Positions 1-10,973 of a stretch of 64,000 nucleotides of DNA are shown here, piece by piece (position 1 is the first letter of the stretch; each line of letters starts with the position of its first letter). This DNA comes from Reticulitermes speratus. Taxonomy: Eukaryota > Arthropoda > Insecta > Blattodea > Rhinotermitidae. A program made the position numbers and the translations under genes. The notes beneath the pieces are model-generated. The model worked only from the letters and a program-made list of their open reading frames with translations. It was not told the DNA's origin and did no database searches. The DNA is taken from NCBI GenBank assembly GCA_021186555.1, contig JAJKFL010000006.1, positions 46,262,138 through 46,326,137 of the forward strand, given 5' to 3'.

Positions 1-1752
1 CCATGTTAAGTGTTGCTAATGTCACTCGTGCTGCCATGTTAAGTGTTGCTAATGTCACTCGTGCTGCCATGTTAAGTGTTGCTAATGTCACTCGTGCTGC
101 CATGTTAAGTGTTGCTAATGTCACTCGTGCTGCCATGTTAAGTGTTGCTAATGTCACTCGTGCTGCCATGTTAAGTGTTGCTAATGTCACTCGTGCTGCC
201 ATGTTAAGTGTTGCTAATGTCACTCGTGCTGCCATGTTAAGTGTTGCTAATGTCACTCGTGCTGCCATGTTAAGTGTTGCTAATGTCACTCTGCTGCCAT
301 GTTAAGTGTTGCTAATGTCACTCGTGCTGCCATGTTAAGTGTTGCTAATGTCACTCGTGCTGCCATGTTAAGTGTTGCTAATGTCACTCGTGCTGCCATG
401 TTAAGTGTTGCTAATGTCACTCGTGCTACCATGTTACAGTGTTGCTAATGTCACTCACACTACCATGTTAAGTGTTGCTAATGTCACTCGTGCTGCCATG
501 TTAAGTGTTGCTAATGTCACGTGCTGCCCATGTTAAGTGTTGCTAATGTCACTCGTGCTGCCATGTTAATGTTGCTAAGTCACTCGTGCTACCATGTTAC
601 AGTTTGCTAATGTCACTCACACTACCATGTTAAGTGTTGCTAATGTCACTCGTGCTGCCATGTTAAGTGTTGCTAATGTCACTCGTGCTGCCATGTTAAG
701 TGTTGCTAATGTCACTCGTGCTGCCATGTTAAGTGTTGCTAATGTCACTCGTGCTACCATGTTACAGTGTTGCTAATGTCACTCACACTACCATGTTAAG
801 TGTTGCTAATATCACTCACACTACCATGTTAAGTGTTGCTAATGTCACTCGCGCTGCCATGTTAAGTGTTGCTAATGTCACTCGTGCTACCATGTTACAG
901 TGTTGCTAATGTCACTCACACTACCATGTTAAGTGTTGCTAATATCACTCACACTACCATGTTACAGTGTTGCTAATGTCACTCACACTACCATGTTAAG
1001 TGTTGCCAATGTCACTCACACTACCATGTTACAGTGTTGCTAATGTCACTCACACTACCATGTTAAATGTTGCTAATATCACTCACACTACCATGTTACA
1101 GTGTTGCTAATGTCACTCACACTACCATGTTAAGTGTTGCTAATATCACGCACACTACCATGTTAAGTGTTGCTAATGTCACTCGCGCTGCCATGTTAAG
1201 TGTTGCTAATGTCACTCACACTACCATGTTACAGTGTTGCTAATGTCACTCACACTACCATGTTAAATGTTGCTAATATCACTCACACTACCATGTTACA
1301 GTGTTGCTAATGTCACTCACACTACCATGTTAAGTGTTGCTAATGTCACTCGCGCTGCCATGTTAAGTGTTGCTAATGTCACTCACACTACCATGTTAAG
1401 TGTTGCTAATGTCACTCGCGCTGCCATTTTAAGTGTTGCTAATGTCACTCGTGCTACCATGTTACAGTGTTGCTAATGTCACTCACACTACCATGTTACA
1501 GTGTTGCTAATGTCACTCGCGCTGCCATTTTAAGTGTTGCTAATGTCACTCGCGCTGCCATGTTAAGTGTTGCTAATGTCACTCGTACTAACATGTTACG
1601 GTGTTGTTAATGCCACTCTCGCTGCCATGTTAAGTGTTGCTAATGTCACTCGTACTAACATGTTACGGTGTTGTTAATGCCACTCGCGCTGCCATGTTAC
1701 AGTTTTGATAATGCCACTCGCGCTATAGTTTATACCATCCTACGGTGTTGCC
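1..1752. repeat. 33/34-bp minisatellite array
   Basis: Tandem units of 33 bp (core TGTTAAGTGTTGCTAATGTC) mix with 34-bp units carrying TTACAGTG in place of TTAAGTG. Units are nearly identical at the left and alternate between CTCGTGCTGC and CTCACACTAC endings further right. The last units (about 1560-1752) diverge and the array fades out. It runs off the left edge, so its length is a minimum. The 33-bp unit is a multiple of three and stays open in one frame (repeating MLSVANVTRAA). The 34-bp units break that frame, which argues against coding. Confidence 0.97.
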
Positions 1753-2183
1753 ACATAAATATTATCAGCTAATTTCAGACAGAATACTAGAACAGACGAT
1801 TTATCAGAAGTTCCTATAGAAGCAGGAAGTTTCTAAGTGGCACTGACTTCAAGTCTTTCTGTTTGAACGACAGTTTACCAACAGTAAGTATTGTATAAAG
1901 CGAAAACAGGTGTTGGGTTTGAACATTGCATTGCAAAGTTGAACATAAGAATGGTAGATGCTATGTATTTGGACATTATGTGGACATTTACATGGAGGAG
2001 AGTAATACATCGTATTATGTACATCAGTCAGTGATCGGCGTCAATTCGGACCACAAACAGACCGAATACAAATTGGGCGTGTCGCTGCTTTGGGCGATTA
2101 TTACTGCAGCGGGTCTGTCTGCTTTAACCCTTTCGATGTTCGGTAGTTCTGAGAAACAGAGATCGATGTGTTTAAGGGAAACG
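1753..2183. other. Unique spacer, no gene seen
   Basis: Non-repetitive, AT-leaning sequence between two arrays. A 91-codon open frame from 1926 ends inside the next array. It has no recognisable domain and its end is set by the repeat, so I do not call it a gene. Confidence 0.6.
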
Positions 2184-3467
2184 GGAACTGAGTGTGGCTG
2201 ATGGAACTGAGTGTGGCTGATGGAACTGAGTGTGGCTGATGGAACTGAGTGTGGCTGATGGAACTGAGTGTGGCTGATGGAACTGAGTGTGGCTGATGGA
2301 ACTGAGTGTGGCTGATGGAACTGCGTGTGGCTGATGGAACTGAGTGTGGCTGATGGAACTGCGTGTGGCTGATGGAACTGAGTGTGGCTGATGGAACTGA
2401 GTGTGGCTGATGGAACTGAGTGTGGCTGATGGAACTGAGTGTGGCTGATGGAACTGCGTGTGGCTGATGGAACTGAGTGTGGCTGATGGAATTGCGTGTG
2501 GCTGATGGAACTGCGTGTGGCTGATGGAACTGAGTGTGGCTGATGGAACGGTGCGATGTGCTAGGGATGGAACTGAGTGTGGCTGATGGAACTGAGTGTG
2601 GCTGATGGAACTGAGTGTGGCTGATGGAACTGAGTGTGGCTGATGGAACTGAGTGTGGCTGATGGAACTGAGTGTGGCTGATGGAACTGAGTGTGGCTGA
2701 TGGAACTGAGTGTGGCTGATGGAACTGCGTGTGGCTGATGGAACTGAGTGTGGCTGATGGAACTGAGTGTGGCTGATGGAACTGCGTGTGGCTGATGGAA
2801 CTGCGTGTGGCTGATGGAACTGGTGTGGCTGATGGAACTGAGTGTGGCTGATGGAACTGCGTGTGGCTGATGGAACTGAGTGTGGCTGATGGAACTGAGT
2901 GTGGCTGATGGAACTGCGTGTGGCTGATGGAACTGAGTGTGGCTGATGGAACTGAGTGTGGCTGATGGAACTGAGTGTGGCTGATGGAACTGAGTGTGGC
3001 TGATGGAACTGCGTGTGGCTGATGGAACTGCGTGTGGCTGATGGAACTGCGTGTGGCTGATGGAACTGAGTGTGGCTGATGGAACTGCGTGTGGCTGATG
3101 GAACTGAGTGTGGCTGATGGAACTGAGTGTGGCTGATGGAACTGAGTGTGGCTGATGGAACTGAGTGTGGCTGATGGAACTGAGTGTGGCTGATGGAACT
3201 GAGTGTGGCTGATGGAACTGAGTGTGGCTGATGGAACTGAGTGTGGCTGATGGAACTGAGTGTGGCTGATGGAACTGAGTGTGGCTGATGGAACTGAGTG
3301 TGGCTGATGGAACTGGTGTGGCTGATGGAACTGCGTGTGGTGATGGAACTGTGTGGCTGATGGAACTGAGTGTGGCTGATGGAATTGAGTGTGGCTGATG
3401 GAATTGCGTGTGGCTGATGGAACTGCGTGTGGCTGATGGATCTGTGACGTGTGGCTGATGGAACTGC
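2184..3467. repeat. 19-bp minisatellite array
   Basis: About 67 copies of GGAACTGAGTGTGGCTGAT. The main variant is GAG versus GCG at one position. There are a few short deletions near 2820, 3315 and 3340, and one interruption near 2550-2570. The minus strand is open for 442 codons only because the unit has no stop in any of the three frames it cycles through (3 x 19 = 57 bp). Confidence 0.97.
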
Positions 3468-3765
3468 CGATATGACAGGACGGTTGTACTTACGGTTCAC
3501 TGGCGTCTGGGTGTTCGTGATTCACCGTGACCGGAGATAGTGTCACGAATATCGGAGGGCTTCTTCAGTGTACGATTTGTGTTTAGTTCTAATGATATAC
3601 CGTAAATCAAAATAACAACAAACTTAATAAGTAAAAACTTGATTTTAATAAAATATGAACAATTCTGCAAGCATGTAATGCATTAAGTTGTTTAAGCAGT
3701 TTCATTACACAAAGTACGAAGACAATTAACGTTACTTGATGGAAGACAGAGCTTGACTGAGCTGA
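3468..3765. other. Unique spacer, no gene seen
   Basis: About 300 bp of AT-rich non-repetitive sequence between the 19-bp and 23-bp arrays. No motif or frame is supported. Confidence 0.6.
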
Positions 3766-4848
3766 GAGTGATTGCGCAATAGTAGGACAGTGATCTGTGC
3801 AATAGTAGGACAGTGATCTGTGCAATAGTAGGACAGTGATCTGTGCAATAGTAGGACAGTGATCTGTGCAATAGTAGGACAGTGATCTGTGCAATAGTAG
3901 GACAGTGATCTGTGCAATAGTAGGACAGTGATCTGTGCAATAGTAGGACAGTGATCTGTGCAATAGTAGGACAGTGATCTGTGCAATAGTAGGACAGTGA
4001 TCTGTGCAATAGTAGGACAGTGATCTGTTCAATAGTAGGACAGTGATCTGTGCAATAGTAGGACAGTGATCTGTGCAATAGTAGGACAGTGATCTGTGCA
4101 ATAGTAGGACAGTGATCTGTGCAATAGTAGGACAGTGATCTGTGCAATAGTAGGACAGTGATCTGTGCAATAGTAGGACAGTGATCTGTGCAATAGTAGG
4201 ACAGTGATCTGTGCAATAGTAGGACAGTGATCTGTGCAATAGTAGGACAGTGATCTGTGCAATAGTAGGACAGTGATCTGTGCAATAGTAGGACAGTGAT
4301 CTGTGCAATAGTAGGACAGTGATCTGTGCAATAGTAGGACAGTGATCTGTGCAATAGTAGGACAGTGATCTGTGCAATAGTAGGACAGTGATCTGTGCAA
4401 TAGTAGGACAGTGATCTGTGCAATAGTAGGACAGTGATCTGTGCAATAGTAGGACAGTGATCTGTGCAATAGTAGGACAGTGATCTGTGCAATAGTAGGA
4501 CAGTGATCTGTGCAATAGTAGGACAGTGATCTGTGCAATAGTAGGACAGTGATCTGTGCAATAGTAGGACAGTGATCTGTGCAATAGTAGGACAGTGATC
4601 TGTGCAATAGTAGGACAGTGATCTGTGCAATAGTAGGACAGTGATCTGTGCAATAGTAGGACAGTGATCTGTGCAATAGTAGGACAGTGATCTGTGCAAT
4701 AGTAGGACAGTGATCTGTGCAATAGTAGGACAGTGATCTGTGCAATAGTAGGACAGTGATCTGTGCAATAGTAGGACAGTGATCTGTGCAATAGTAGGAC
4801 AGTGATCTGTGCAATAGTAGGACAGTGATCTGTGCAATAGTAGGACAG
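3766..4848. repeat. 23-bp minisatellite array, near perfect
   Basis: About 47 copies of a 23-bp unit (AATAGTAGGACAGTGATCTG plus three bases). Apart from the first unit (TTGCGCAATAG) the only substitution I see is near 4028 (TTCAATAG). Such uniformity points to very recent expansion or strong homogenisation. All three minus-strand frames are open for 260-446 codons, which is a property of a stop-free unit and not a sign of a gene. Confidence 0.97.
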
Positions 4849-5092
4849 TCGAGGAAGCCGCATCGCCAGTGTTTTTTTTTTTTCGTCTCGGTCCGTCGGA
4901 ACCAGTAACAAAAGTACGTAAGCAGTACTGCTATAATGAGTGATCACGAATAGTCAAAATCCCGAACTTCGAGAATCACGAATCTCGACACGCTATTGTC
5001 TTAGTCGACCACGCGAAGTGTCGCCTGCGAAGCACGTGAAGTGTGAAACTTAGCAGGTTATATCAGTGTCACCGTGCATTTGTATTAACAAT
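4849..5092. other. Unique spacer
   Basis: Non-repetitive sequence with a T11 run near 4871. No gene is seen. Confidence 0.5.
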
Positions 5093-5154
5093 TCACTGTG
5101 CACGAACCAACTAAATGCACTTTTTCACTGTCACTTCTCTTTATTTACAAGTTC

Positions 5155-5200
5155 ACCCCTACATATGTTTCGGTCCTCTTAAAGACCATCATCAGGGGGT
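5155..5200 (-). ncRNA. Hammerhead ribozyme-like motif, left arm
   Basis: On the minus strand: stem I ACCCC (plus 5196-5200), core CTGATGA (5189-5195), one unpaired T, stem II GGTCTT/AGGACC, GAAA (5168-5171), palindrome ACATATGT (5161-5168), cleavage base A after GT (5160), then GGGGT (5155-5159) pairing back to stem I. This is the order of a type I hammerhead. The extra T after the CTGATGA core departs from the textbook consensus. The 8-base palindrome could form stem III within one molecule (2 bp) or between two molecules. Activity is not established. Confidence 0.65.
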
Positions 5201-5517
5201 ACAAAATTACGTTCAGTCTACACACATATGTATTCAATCTGTGATCACAAGCAGTTTAGTTAAACTTATGTAGGTTTTAATCATTATATAGGTTTTATAT
5301 ACAGTGTTTTATATATACTTATTGTTTAACCTATATAATGATTATAACTTATATATATACTTATTTTATAAGTATATATACATATATAAGTATTACAAGT
5401 ATATATAAAACACTGTATATAAAACCTATATAATGATTAAAACCTACATACAGGTTAACTAAACAGATTGTGACCACAGAGAGAATACATATGTGTGTAG
5501 ATTGAACGTAATTTTGT

Positions 5518-5563
5518 ACCCCCTGATGATGGTCTTTAAGAGGACCGAAACATGTGTAGGGGT
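5518..5563 (+). ncRNA. Hammerhead ribozyme-like motif, right arm
   Basis: Plus-strand partner of the left-arm motif: ACCCC (5518-5522), CTGATGA (5523-5529), unpaired T, stem II GGTCTT/AGGACC closed by TAAG, GAAA (5547-5550), ACATGTGT, cleavage base A (5558), GGGGT (5559-5563). Stem III has lost the perfect palindrome of the left arm (ACATGTGT against ACATATGT), but AC/GU can still pair over a 4-base loop. Predicted cleavage follows GTA. Confidence 0.65.
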
Positions 5564-5689
5564 GAACTTGTAAATAAAGAGAAGTGACCGTGAAACAGTG
5601 CATTTAGTTGGTTCGTGCACAGTGACTCAGCAGCTTATATCCGCCATAACAATATCAGCCTGTATGTCTCGTTAGGAGCTTCTGCAGGT

Positions 5690-7373
5690 CCTAAGTGATG
5701 TTATGAGTGGATATCAGCGCACGTGTACTATGAGGGCCAGGGCCCTTAAGTGATGTTATGAGTGGATATCAGCGCACGTGTACTATGAGGGCCAGGGCCC
5801 TTAAGTGATGTTATGAGTGGATATCAGCGCACGTGTACTATGAGGGCCAGGGCCCTTAAGTGATGTTATGAGTGGATATCAGCGCACGTGTACTATGAGG
5901 GCCAGGGCCCTTAAGTGATGTTATGAGTGGATATCAGCGCACGTGTACTATGAGGGCCAGGGCCCTTAAGTGATGTTATGAGTGGATATCAGCGCACGTG
6001 TACTATGAGGGCCAGGGCCCTTAAGTGATGTTATGAGTGGATATCAGCGCACGTGTACTATGAGGGCCAGGGCCCTTAAGTGATGTTATGAGTGGATATC
6101 AGCGCACGTGTACTATGAGGGCCAGGGCCCTTAAGTGATGTTATGAGTGGATATCAGCGCACGTGTACTATGAGGGCCAGGGCCCTTAAGTGATGTTATG
6201 AGTGGATATCAGCGCACGTGTACTATGAGGGCCAGGGCCCTTAAGTGATGTTATGAGTGGATATCAGCGCACGTGTACTATGAGGGCCAGGGCCCTTAAG
6301 TGATGTTATGAGTGGATATCAGCGCACGTGTACTATGAGGGCCAGGGCCCTTAAGTGATGTTATGAGTGGATATCAGCGCACGTGTACTATGAGGGCCAG
6401 GGCCCTTAAGTGATGTTATGAGTGGATATCAGCGCACGTGTACTATGAGGGCCAGGGCCCTTAAGTGATGTTATGAGTGGATATCAGCGCACGTGTACTA
6501 TGAGGGCCAGGGCCCTTAAGTGATGTTATGAGTGGATATCAGCGCACGTGTACTATGAGGGCCAGGGCCCTTAAGTGATGTTATGAGTGGATATCAGCGC
6601 ACGTGTACTATGAGGGCCAGGGCCCTTAAGTGATATTATGAGTGGATATCAGCGCACGTGTACTATGAGGGCCAGGACCCTTAAGTGATGTTATGAGTGG
6701 ATATCAGCGCACGTGTATTATGAGGGCCAGGGCCCTTAAGTGATGTTATGAGTGGATATCAGCGCACGTGTACTTTGAGGGCCAGGGCCCTTAAGTGATG
6801 TTATCAGTGGATATCAGCGCACGTGTACTTTGAGGGCCAGGGCCCTTAAGTGATGTTATGAGTGGATATCAGCGCACGTGTACTATGAGGGCCAGGGCCC
6901 TTAAGTGATATTATGAGTGGATATCAGCGCACGTGTACTATGAGGGTCAGGACCCTTAAGTGATGTTATGAGTGGATATCAGCGCACGTGTATTATGAGG
7001 GCCAGGGCCCTTAAGTGATGTTATGAGTGGATATCAGCGCACGTGTACTTTGAGGGCCAGGGCCCTTAAGTGATGTTATCAGTGGATATCAGCGCACGTG
7101 TACTATGAGGGCCAGGGCCCTTAAGTGATGTTATCAGTGGATATCAGCGCACGTGTACTATGAGGGCCAGGGCCCTTAAGTGATGTTATCAGTGGATATC
7201 AGCGCACGTGTACTATGAGGGCCAGGGCCCTTAAGTGATGTTATGAGTGGATATCAGCGCACGTGTACTATGAGGGCCAGGGCCCTTAAGTGATGTTATG
7301 AGTGGATATCAGCGCACGTGTACTATAAGGGCCAGGGCCCTTAAGTGATGTTATCAATGGATATCAGCGCACG
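5690..7373. repeat. 55-bp minisatellite array (GGGCCAGGGCCCTTAAGTGA type)
   Basis: About 30.6 copies of a 55-bp unit containing GGATATCAGCGCACGTGTAC and the self-complementary core GGGCCAGGGCCC. Units before about 6630 are essentially identical. Variants (GATATTATG, GTATTATG, TACTTTGAG, TTATCAGTG) gather in the right third, and the variant run near 6635-6800 recurs near 6905-7070, suggesting a local duplication of several units. Confidence 0.97.
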
Positions 7374-7464
7374 GTATGGCGATGGTACAGCGGGTGCAGC
7401 AAAGTGCCTGACGCTGTTACAGCACTGCCGTCGTCTCTGGTATTCAGTGTCGTGCACTACTCCA

Positions 7465-7730
7465 CGTTTAGTAGCTCAGTTGGTATAGTGACTGCACTGT
7501 GGGCTGGATAATACGAGGTTCGATCCCTGATTGGGTCAACAACATTTTCTGATCTCTAAGGCACATTGGTACTTGGGATTCTACCCCAGTGGTAAAGCGG
7601 CCAGGACCTGAACCTGACCACTCACCTACATACAGTGCCGAGTTTAAGAATGAATGGAGCTACACCTCTATCCCCACCGTATGTTTCATGATTTGTACAG
7701 GGATAAAGGTAAGGTAAAGGTAAAGGTAAA
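7465..7730 (+). mobile_element. tRNA-derived SINE, plus strand
   Basis: The head holds a pol III A box (TAGCTCAGTTGGTAT, from about 7470) and a B box (GGTTCGATCCC, about 7522-7532), as in a tRNA gene. The body includes GGTAAAGCGGCCAGG and ends with TGTACAGGGAT followed by GGTAAA repeats at 7706-7730. Those tail repeats are shared with the SINE facing it. The tRNA-like head shows the class. The family name is unknown to me. Confidence 0.75.
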
Positions 7731-8004
7731 GCTCACCCTATAACAGGTCATGAAGGCACAGAGGGGGAGTAGAGGTATAGCTCTACTCTTTCTTTAACAT
7801 CGGCGCTAGATGCGGGTGGGTGGTCAAAGCTAAGCCTCGGCCGCTTTACCCCCGGGAAAGAGACCCGGTACCCATTGTACAGGAGGCTGGGTAGGCCCCA
7901 GGGCCGGTCTGGACGGGTGCTGAAAATCTCGCTTCCACCGGGATTCGATCCCCGTACCGTCTAGCCCGTAGCCAGTCGCTATATCGACTGAGCTATCGCG
8001 GCCC
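7731..8004 (-). mobile_element. tRNA-derived SINE, minus strand
   Basis: Read on the minus strand, the head GCGATAGCTCAGTCGATATA carries an A box and GGGGATCGAATCCC a B box (about 7937-7950). The body includes GGTAAAGCGGCCGAGGC and ends with TTATAGGGTGAGC followed by TTTACC repeats. A truncated relative with the same body lies at 46398-46655. It converges on the plus-strand SINE, with the short-repeat tail between them. Confidence 0.8.
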
Positions 8005-8059
8005 ATATTGCACACTGTGGCGGCACGTAATACAGCTGTATATTTATGGATAATTACAC

Positions 8060-8090
<31 letters not shown>

Positions 8091-8258
8091 TGACGAAGCT
8101 AACAGCCACTTTTCGCAACTTCGCGAACGCCCCTATAAGTGGATAACATACATTGAGAGATTGAATGACGTACAGACATATATATATATGTCTTTGTACC
8201 TTAGCGGACAGGATGGGCAGGGCGCTGGGATGTAGAGACGAATAAAAGATGATGTTAT
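8005..8258. other. Short spacer with (GACA)n microsatellite
   Basis: Contains about seven GACA tetramers near 8061-8091 and a short TATATATATA stretch near 8179. No gene is seen. Confidence 0.7.
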
Positions 8259-10240
8259 TTGGTGTTTGTCGTAGTACGTGCCGAGCTGTAGGTGGCCGCA
8301 AACAGCAGTATAACTGGTGTTTGTCGTAGTACGTACCGAGCTGTAGGTGGCCGCAAACAGCAGTGTAACTGGTGTTTGTCGTAGTACGTGCCGAGCTGTA
8401 GGTGGTCGCAAACAGCAGTATAATTGGTGTTTGTCGTAGTACGTGCCGAGCTGTAGGTGGCCGCAAACAGCAGTATAACTGGTGTTTGTCGTAGTACGTA
8501 CCGAGCTGTAGGTGGCCGCAAACAGCAGTGTAACTGGTGTTTGTCGTAGTACGTGCCGAGCTGTAGGTGGCCGCAAACAGCAGTATAATTGGTGTTTGTC
8601 GTAGTACGTGCCGAGCTGTAGGTGGCCGCAAACAGCAGTATAACTGGTGTTTGTCGTAGTACGTACCGAGCTGTAGGTGGCCGCAAACAGCAGTGTAACT
8701 GGTGTTTGTCGTAGTACGTGCCGAGCTGTAGGTGGCCGCAAACAGCAGTATAATTGGTGTTTGTCGTAGTACGTGCCGAGCTGTAGGTGGCCGCAAACAG
8801 CAGTATAACTGGTGTTTGTCGCAGTACGTGCCGAGCTGTAGGTGGCCGCAAACAGCAGTATAATTGGTGTTTGTCGTAGTACGTGCCGAGCTGTAGGTGG
8901 CCGCAAACAGCAGTATAATTGGTGTTTGTCGTAGTACGTGCCGAGCTGTAGGTGGCCTCAAACAGCAGTATAATTGGTGTTTGTCGTAGTACGTGCCCAG
9001 CTGTAGGTGGCCGCAAACAGCAGTATAACTGGTGTTTGTCGTAGTACGTGCCGAGCTGTAGGTGGCCGCAAACAGCAGTGTAATTGTTGTTTGTCATAGT
9101 ACGTGCCGAGCTGTAGGTGGCCGCAAACAGCAGTATAACTGGTGTTTGTCGTAGTACGTACCGAGCTGTAGGTGGCCGCAAACAGCAGTGTAACTGGTGT
9201 TTGTCGTAGTACGTGCCGAGCTGTAGGTGGTCGCAAACAGCAGTATAATTGGTGTTTGTCGTAGTACGTGCCGAGCTGTAGGTGGCCGCAAACAGCAGTA
9301 TAACTGGTGTTTGTCGTAGTACGTACCGAGCTGTAGGTGGCCGCAAACAGCAGTGTAACTGGTGTTTGTCGTAGTACGTGCCGAGCTGTAGGTGGCCGCA
9401 AACAGCAGTATAATTGGTGTTTGTCGTAGTACGTGCCGAGCTGTAGGTGGCCGCAAACAGCAGTATAACTGGTGTTTGTCGTAGTACGTACCGAGCTGTA
9501 GGTGGCCGCAAACAGCAGTGTAACTGGTGTTTGTCGTAGTACGTGCCGAGCTGTAGGTGGCCGCAAACAGCAGTATAATTGGTGTTTGTCGTAGTACGTG
9601 CCGAGCTGTAGGTGGCCGCAAACAGCAGTATAACTGGTGTTTGTCGCAGTACGTGCCGAGCTGTAGGTGGCCGCAAACAGCAGTATAATTGGTGTTTGTC
9701 GTAGTACGTGCCGAGCTGTAGGTGGCCGCAAACAGCAGTATAATTGGTGTTTGTCGTAGTACGTGCCGAGCTGTAGGTGGCCTCAAACAGCAGTATAATT
9801 GGTGTTTGTCGTAGTACGTGCCCAGCTGTAGGTGGCCGCAAACAGCAGTATAACTGGTGTTTGTCGTAGTACGTGCCGAGCTGTAGGTGGCCGCAAACAG
9901 CAGTGTAATTGTTGTTTGTCATAGTACGTGCCGAGCTGTAGGTGGCCGCAAACAGCAGTATAACTGGTGTTTGTCGTAGTACGTACCGAGCTGTAGGTGG
10001 CCGCAAACAGCAGTATAACTGGTGTTTGTCGTAGTACGTGCCGAGCTGTAGGTGGCCGCAAACAGCAGTATAACTGGTGTTTGTCGTAGTACGTGCCGAG
10101 CTGTAGGTGGCCGTAAACAGCAGTATAATTGGTGTTTGTCGTAGTACGTGCCGAGCTGTAGGTGGCCGTAAACAGCAGTATAATTGGTGTTTGTCGTAGT
10201 ACGTGCCGAGCTGTAGGTGGCCGCAAACAGCAGAATAATT
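8259..10240. repeat. 55-bp array with 825-bp higher-order repeat
   Basis: About 36 copies of a 55-bp unit (core GTAGTACGTGCCGAGCTGTA). It has the same length as the array at 5690 but unrelated sequence. Diagnostic variants recur exactly 825 bp apart (15 units): GGTGGTCGC at 8401 and 9226, CCTCAAACAG at 8956 and 9781, GTTGTTTGTCATAG at 9086 and 9911. A block of 15 units has thus been duplicated as a whole. Long minus-strand open frames (up to 583 codons) follow from the stop-free unit. Confidence 0.97.
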
Positions 10241-10568
10241 CTAGCACAAACTTACTGCTGTCAGTAATGGCTTCATATGATCAATGCATTTCATGCAATT
10301 CCTCTGGTCTTACAAATATTTCCATAATGCATTATTTATAAGGCGGAACATTTGCACGGTTTGCTGCATAAAGGGCACATGGGCCCTTCAATGTACACAG
10401 AGATGTCGAAAGCAAATAGAAGCATGAGGGTTGAGATTTTGACGTTGTTGAGTGTTAAGATTGCAATATTGAGGGATGTGACGTCGTGTACTTTTTTACG
10501 TTTTGACGTTTCGGAAGAACCAGCTGCCTTAGAACATTTGATAAATACTACGTACCTATAAAATACAT
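10241..10568. other. Spacer with decayed interspersed repeat
   Basis: Mostly unique. About 10430-10540 encodes, in plus frame, a peptide like ILRDVTSCTFLRFDVSEEP. It resembles a spurious peptide of a common insect interspersed repeat that I recall as FWDVTPCSLV..RFGGTCCLHLQ. The DNA there includes GACGTTTCGGAAGAACC, echoing the fold-back elements at 26267 and 38921. It looks like a repeat fragment, not a gene. Confidence 0.35.
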
Positions 10569-10965
10569 CAGGTGCGCACCTAGAATTTTTTTGTGGGGGG
10601 GGGGGTGTTAACGCTGAGGCTATAAATAATTTTTTTGGATTTTAAAAATTATGTTATAAAAATCATGTCGTAAGTACAACATAACACTGTCTGTAACTAC
10701 ATTTATATACACACAAATACAACTACATGTTCCGTGACTCAATCACAGTGTCCTAACTTGTTGTTTTTTTAATGCTATTAATTTATTTTTCAAAATTCTA
10801 ATGTATTAGTCATCAGCTGATTTCAGTGGCTGATTTCGGCTGAAGGGTAAATGACGTAAAACTTTTGATATCATAATATCTACAAAATATATGTTTTTTA
10901 AGTTTCGGTTTTGGGGGGGTTTGGGGGGACTACAAACTCGCAGCCCCCCCTTAGGTGCGCCCGTG
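10569..10965. mobile_element. hAT-type MITE with perfect 8-bp target duplication
   Basis: A 397-bp element beginning CAGGTGCGCACCTAG and ending with the imperfect inverse ...TTAGGTGCGCCCGTG. It is flanked on both sides by AAATACAT (10561-10568 and 10966-10973). An 8-bp duplication with CA-starting inverted ends is typical of hAT transposons. G-rich tracts lie just inside each end. No transposase is present, so it is non-autonomous. The perfect duplication suggests a fairly recent insertion. Confidence 0.85.
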
Positions 10966-10973
10966 AAATACAT

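Larger units (their letters stand above)
5093..5625. mobile_element. Palindromic fold-back element carrying two hammerhead-like motifs
   Basis: A 533-bp inverted repeat. The left end TCACTGTGCACGAACCAAC is matched in reverse complement by the right end at about 5607-5625. Similarity continues inward for more than 200 bp per arm to an AT-rich centre (about 5320-5395). Each arm holds one hammerhead-like motif in opposite orientation, so either transcript strand would carry one. No open reading frame or target duplication is visible. The structure is read directly. Assignment to a non-autonomous Penelope-related retroelement is inference from the ribozyme-like motif. A fold-back transposon of another class is possible. 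Confidence 0.75.

Noticed and set aside
1-1752. CRISPR-like array
   Set aside because: Units are contiguous with no unique spacers, and the sequence is eukaryotic. The same holds for all other arrays in the window.
1926-2201. 91-codon plus-strand gene candidate
   Set aside because: No domain, and the stop lies inside the neighbouring array.
2172-3500. Minus-strand open frame of 442 codons rich in SISHTQFHQPHSVPSAT
   Set aside because: It is the three-frame translation of a 19-bp tandem repeat without stops. There is no unique coding sequence or domain.
3607-4947. Overlapping minus-strand frames of 261-446 codons
   Set aside because: All three frames of a 23-bp repeat are open at once. A real gene would use one.
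8255-10006. 583-codon minus-strand frame with repeating CGHLQLGTYYDKHQLYC
   Set aside because: Translation of the 55-bp array. It has cysteine and histidine residues but no zinc-finger spacing, and other frames are equally open.
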